A stretch of DNA of 8,016 bases from CAZHRC01 sp964533865. GTDB taxonomy: Bacteria; Bacillota; Clostridia; Tissierellales; Peptoniphilaceae. Made by a program: the position numbers and the translations under genes. The notes under the pieces were generated by a model. The model did no database searches. It was not told the origin of the DNA and saw only the letters and a list, made by a program, of their open reading frames with translations. Below, one piece after another: positions 6,774-8,016 of the stretch. Where the stretch lies: NCBI GenBank assembly GCA_964533865.1, contig CAZHRC010000037.1:1-8016 (forward strand), given 5' to 3'. Every line of letters begins with the position of its first letter. Within the stretch, counting starts at the first letter, position 1.

Positions 6774-6809
6774 GAGTCGCTATCAACATTTATGTGTTGA
6801 CGCTAACTC
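6774..6809. repeat. Imperfect inverted repeat in the feoB leader
   Basis: TCAACA (6783-6788) and TGTTGA (6795-6800) form a perfect 6-bp stem with a 6-base loop. Outside it GAGTC (6774-6778) pairs with AACTC (6805-6809), with a short unpaired stretch between. It lies between the feoA2 terminator-like hairpin and the feoB ribosome binding site. It could be an RNA structure that stabilises the feoB transcript or an operator. Confidence 0.45.
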
Positions 6810-6812
6810 TTT

Positions 6813-6837
6813 GACTAAATAAAAAGGCCTCAGCCTT
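6813..6837 (-). terminator. Short terminator-like hairpin between feoA2 and feoB
   Basis: On the minus strand AAGGC (6837-6833) pairs with GCCTT (6828-6824) around a TGAG loop, followed by TTTATTTAGTC. The stem is only five pairs plus a possible G-U, so it is likely a leaky attenuator that lowers feoB relative to feoA, not a full stop. Confidence 0.5.
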
Positions 6838-6845
6838 CGTTGATG

Positions 6846-7067
6846 TTATTCGATTTCGATCATCTCTGCGTCTGCTTTTCGTATGGAAAGTTGATAGCCG
6901 CGCACATTGACCTCGATCGGGTCGCCCAGTGGCGCAACTTTACGAATATGTACTTCTACGCCTTTGGTCAGGCCCATGTCCATAATCCGACGCTTAACCG
7001 CGCCTTCGCCGTGGAGCTTGACGACCTTCACTGTCTCTCCAATTTTTGCCGTTTTTAAGGTATTCAT
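6846..7067 (-). CDS. feoA: FeoA-domain protein, second copy
   Basis: This 73-residue SH3-like FeoA protein is cytosolic and acts with FeoB in Fe(II) uptake. The features seen are the core KRRIMDMGLTKG (about 25-36), the APLGDPIEV turn (45-53) and the C-terminal strand ending in a RGYQLSIRKADA-like motif, all standard for FeoA. Length matches the family. A strong GGGGAGGAG site precedes the ATG, and the start is 13 bases after the feoA1 stop codon. This copy keeps the classical FeoA motifs better than the first one. The exact role of FeoA (activation or scaffolding of FeoB) is a family-level inference. Confidence 0.94.
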   Translation of the reverse strand: MNTLKTAKIGETVKVVKLHGEGAVKRRIMDMGLTKGVEVHIRKVAPLGDPIEVNVRGYQLSIRKADAEMIEIE

Positions 7068-7080
7068 GTCTCCTCCCCTT

Positions 7081-7290
7081 CTAAATCATAATCTTTTGGG
7101 CCATTTCTTTACTAATGGCCACCCGCGTCTCTTTGACGTTGACGATCACATTGCCTGCCATAGACTGAATGACCGTCACTTTTCCTCCGACGACAAAACC
7201 TAAGTTCTCAAGGTGTTTTTTCACTTCCTGAGCACCGCCGATTCTTGTGATTTCATATTCTTCACCTAACGTTGCAAATGTTAAAGGCAT
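7081..7290 (-). CDS. feoA: FeoA-domain protein, first copy
   Basis: This 69-residue FeoA-like protein is the first gene of the operon. It has the expected fold pattern: an N-terminal strand with a GEEYEITRIGG turn, a helix with KKHLENLGFVVGG (24-36), then strands ending in RVAISKEMAQKIMI. It diverges from the second copy and has a QSMAGNVIV stretch where that copy has the APLGDPIEV loop, so the two are not recent duplicates. Tandem feoA genes before feoB are common in Clostridia. AGGAGG is five to six bases upstream of the ATG. Transcription starts about 84 bases upstream, at the promoter with the iron box. Confidence 0.92.
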   Translation of the reverse strand: MPLTFATLGEEYEITRIGGAQEVKKHLENLGFVVGGKVTVIQSMAGNVIVNVKETRVAISKEMAQKIMI

Positions 7291-7316
7291 AATTTCCTCC
7301 TGTTGCAGGCTATAAT

Positions 7317-7332
7317 GTTAGCTAAAAATAAC
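7317..7332. promoter_or_regulatory. Second candidate iron box in the feo leader
   Basis: GTTAGCTAAAAATAAC has GTTA/TAAC ends and contains TTAG-N6-ATAA, one base off TTAG-N6-CTAA. It lies 40 bases (centre to centre) downstream of the main box, in the untranslated leader. A second repressor dimer could bind here. Confidence 0.4.
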
Positions 7333-7356
7333 TTTTTGTATTGATAGGGACCAATC

Positions 7357-7372
7357 ATTAGGTTTTGCTAAT
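7357..7372. promoter_or_regulatory. Candidate DtxR-type iron box at the feo transcription start
   Basis: ATTAG-GTTTTG-CTAAT is a palindrome with perfect 5-base arms and contains TTAG-N6-CTAA, the core of DtxR/IdeR boxes. It covers about +2 to +17 of the predicted feo transcript, so bound repressor would block transcription. The divergent dtxR-type gene is the obvious source of the repressor. Confidence 0.65.
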
Positions 7373-7380
7373 TCATTATT

Positions 7381-7409
7381 ATCATACACGCCTTTTTGGG
7401 GATTGTCAA
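7381..7409 (-). promoter_or_regulatory. Promoter of the feo operon
   Basis: On the minus strand TTGACA (7409-7404) is separated by exactly 17 bases from TATGAT (7386-7381), one mismatch from the sigma-A consensus. The predicted start is near 7374. It is the best promoter in the window and sits directly upstream of the iron box. Confidence 0.8.
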
Positions 7410-7474
7410 TGATCCTCCAAAATTATTTCAGCGCGTCTCTTCGTCTCTCGACTTTTACCGTATTGTCATACTAG

Positions 7475-7490
7475 TTTAGGTTAAGCATTT
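7475..7490. promoter_or_regulatory. Possible iron half-box upstream of the repressor gene
   Basis: TTAGGTTA (7476-7483) matches the left half of the DtxR consensus but the right half is not conserved. It is upstream of the repressor promoter, so autoregulation is possible but weakly supported. Confidence 0.25.
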
Positions 7491-7507
7491 GCCAAGCGGT
7501 TGAAGTA

Positions 7508-7536
7508 TTGAAAATAGGGTATTATTGAATTAATTA
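7508..7536 (+). promoter_or_regulatory. Probable promoter of the DtxR-type repressor gene
   Basis: TTGAAA (7508-7513) and TAATTA (7531-7536) are 17 bases apart. The leader to the start at 7560 would be short and contains AAGGAG (7548-7553). Other pairings are possible in this AT-rich stretch. Confidence 0.45.
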
Positions 7537-7559
7537 TGACTATATTTAAGGAGAATATC

Positions 7560-7925
7560 ATGAACATTCAAGAATCTGGAGAAATGTATCTCGAAACTAT
7601 TTTAATTTTATCTAAAGAGCGGCCAGTCGTTCGCTCTGTCGACGTGGCAGAATACATGGGCTATTCAAAGCCCAGCGTCAGCCGTGCCATCAGCCTGCTT
7701 AGAGAAGGCGACTACGTTATCATGGACAAAGACGGTTTTTTGTTCCTTACTGAAAAAGGTGATGCACACGCCAACAAAATCTACGAACGCCACAACCTCA
7801 TCGCCGATTGTTTGATGAAATTAGGCGTAGATGAAAAGACGGCATACGACGATGCGTGTAAAGTCGAGCATTATATTAGCGATACGACTTTTGACGCGTT
7901 GAAAAGACATGTTGGGGATAAGTAA
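7560..7925 (+). CDS. DtxR/IdeR-family metal-dependent repressor, short form
   Basis: This 121-residue cytosolic repressor probably senses Fe(II) and binds iron boxes. Residues 5-65 form the winged helix, with a recognition helix SKPSVSRAISLL (36-47). The rest is the dimerisation and metal domain. Aligned with DtxR, the primary site is Met-9, Cys-100, Glu-103 and His-104 (ACKVEH matches DtxR ACRWEH), pointing to iron and not to the MntR type, which has Asp at the first position. At the ancillary site His-78 is kept, but the expected Glu is Ala-82 and the expected His is Tyr-96. No C-terminal SH3-like domain is present, as in MntR. I chose 7560 because AAGGAG is six bases upstream; the in-frame ATG at 7536 lies before that site. 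The gene is divergent from feo and shares a 269-base regulatory gap with it. Confidence 0.9.
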   Translation: MNIQESGEMYLETILILSKERPVVRSVDVAEYMGYSKPSVSRAISLLREGDYVIMDKDGFLFLTEKGDAHANKIYERHNLIADCLMKLGVDEKTAYDDACKVEHYISDTTFDALKRHVGDK

Positions 7926-7941
7926 GAAAGACGGCTATAGT

Positions 7942-8016
7942 GTGGCGAAGGGCGTGCCACGTGAAGAGTGCCTGCGGCACGTGAAGGTCAAGGGATTAAG
8001 GGCAAGGTCAAGAGAT
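7942..8016. repeat. Intergenic repeat cluster at the right edge, cut by the window end
   Basis: Downstream of the repressor gene are GTGGC/GCCAC (7942-7946, 7956-7960) and GTGCC/GGCAC (7968-7972, 7976-7980) hairpins, a 20-base-spaced direct repeat CACGTGAAG (7958, 7978), and then AAGGTCAAGGGA (7984-7995) with CAAGGTCAA (8003-8011) and AGAT to the end. That last block matches 79-110. GTGGCGAA (7942-7949) is also the reverse complement of 52-59. The module is incomplete here. Confidence 0.7.

Noticed and set aside
7291..7380. Possible riboswitch in the feoA1 leader
   Set aside because: The leader is short and AT-rich and shows no stable multi-stem fold; the iron boxes explain the conserved-looking elements better.
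7434..7448. Tandem CGTCTCT in the feo-repressor gap
   Set aside because: Only two 7-base copies with no link to a promoter or operator; likely chance.
7536..7559. Upstream ATG start for the DtxR-type repressor
   Set aside because: AAGGAG lies downstream of it and is correctly spaced for the ATG at 7560. The extra eight residues also do not match the family.

Overview
The window looks like a chromosomal iron-homeostasis locus from an anaerobic, low-to-mid GC member of the Bacillota, probably Clostridia. The pointers are a strong AGGAGG-type ribosome binding site before nearly every gene, a feoA-feoA-feoB operon followed by a tiny FeoB-associated Cys-rich membrane protein, a short DtxR-family repressor, a small membrane-anchored protein resembling DUF6110, and a P-type ATPase whose N-terminal metal-domain fold lacks CxxC. 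I cannot name the genus from sequence alone.

Layout, left to right. Positions 1-181 hold intergenic repeats and no gene. All genes from 182 to 7290 are on the minus strand and are read right to left. At the right end of that run is the feo operon: feoA1 (7081-7290), feoA2 (6846-7067), feoB (4344-6755) and the FeoB-associated Cys-rich protein (4159-4323), closed by a strong intrinsic terminator (about 4119-4150). Next come a membrane-anchored Cys-rich protein with a degenerate heavy-metal-associated domain (3725-4075) and an AraC-family regulator with a Cys-rich sensor half (2775-3710), only 14 bases apart. After a 164-base structured gap come the DUF6110-like protein (2305-2610) and the heavy-metal P-type ATPase (182-2251), separated by another hairpin terminator. 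The DtxR-type repressor (7560-7925) is divergent, on the plus strand. Positions 7926-8016 again hold intergenic repeats, partly the same module as at the left end.

How the genes may work together. The feo operon imports Fe(II). It has a near-consensus minus-strand promoter (TTGACA, 17 bases, TATGAT). A perfect ATTAG-N6-CTAAT palindrome, which matches the core of known DtxR/IdeR boxes, sits on the predicted transcription start. The divergent repressor keeps the DtxR-like iron ligands Met-9, Cys-100, Glu-103 and His-104, so it most likely represses feo when Fe(II) is plentiful. The only other exact TTAG-N6-CTAA in the window lies just upstream of the Cys-rich HMA-like gene, suggesting that this second unit belongs to the same regulon. 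The ATPase and DUF6110-like protein at the far end plausibly export or balance metal, possibly under the AraC-type regulator. That part is inference from gene order.

The less ordinary content is the set of three Cys-rich proteins in a row, the large acidic external insertion in FeoB, terminator or leader structures in front of both feoB and the ATPase gene, and a family of dispersed repeats on both flanks of the locus.
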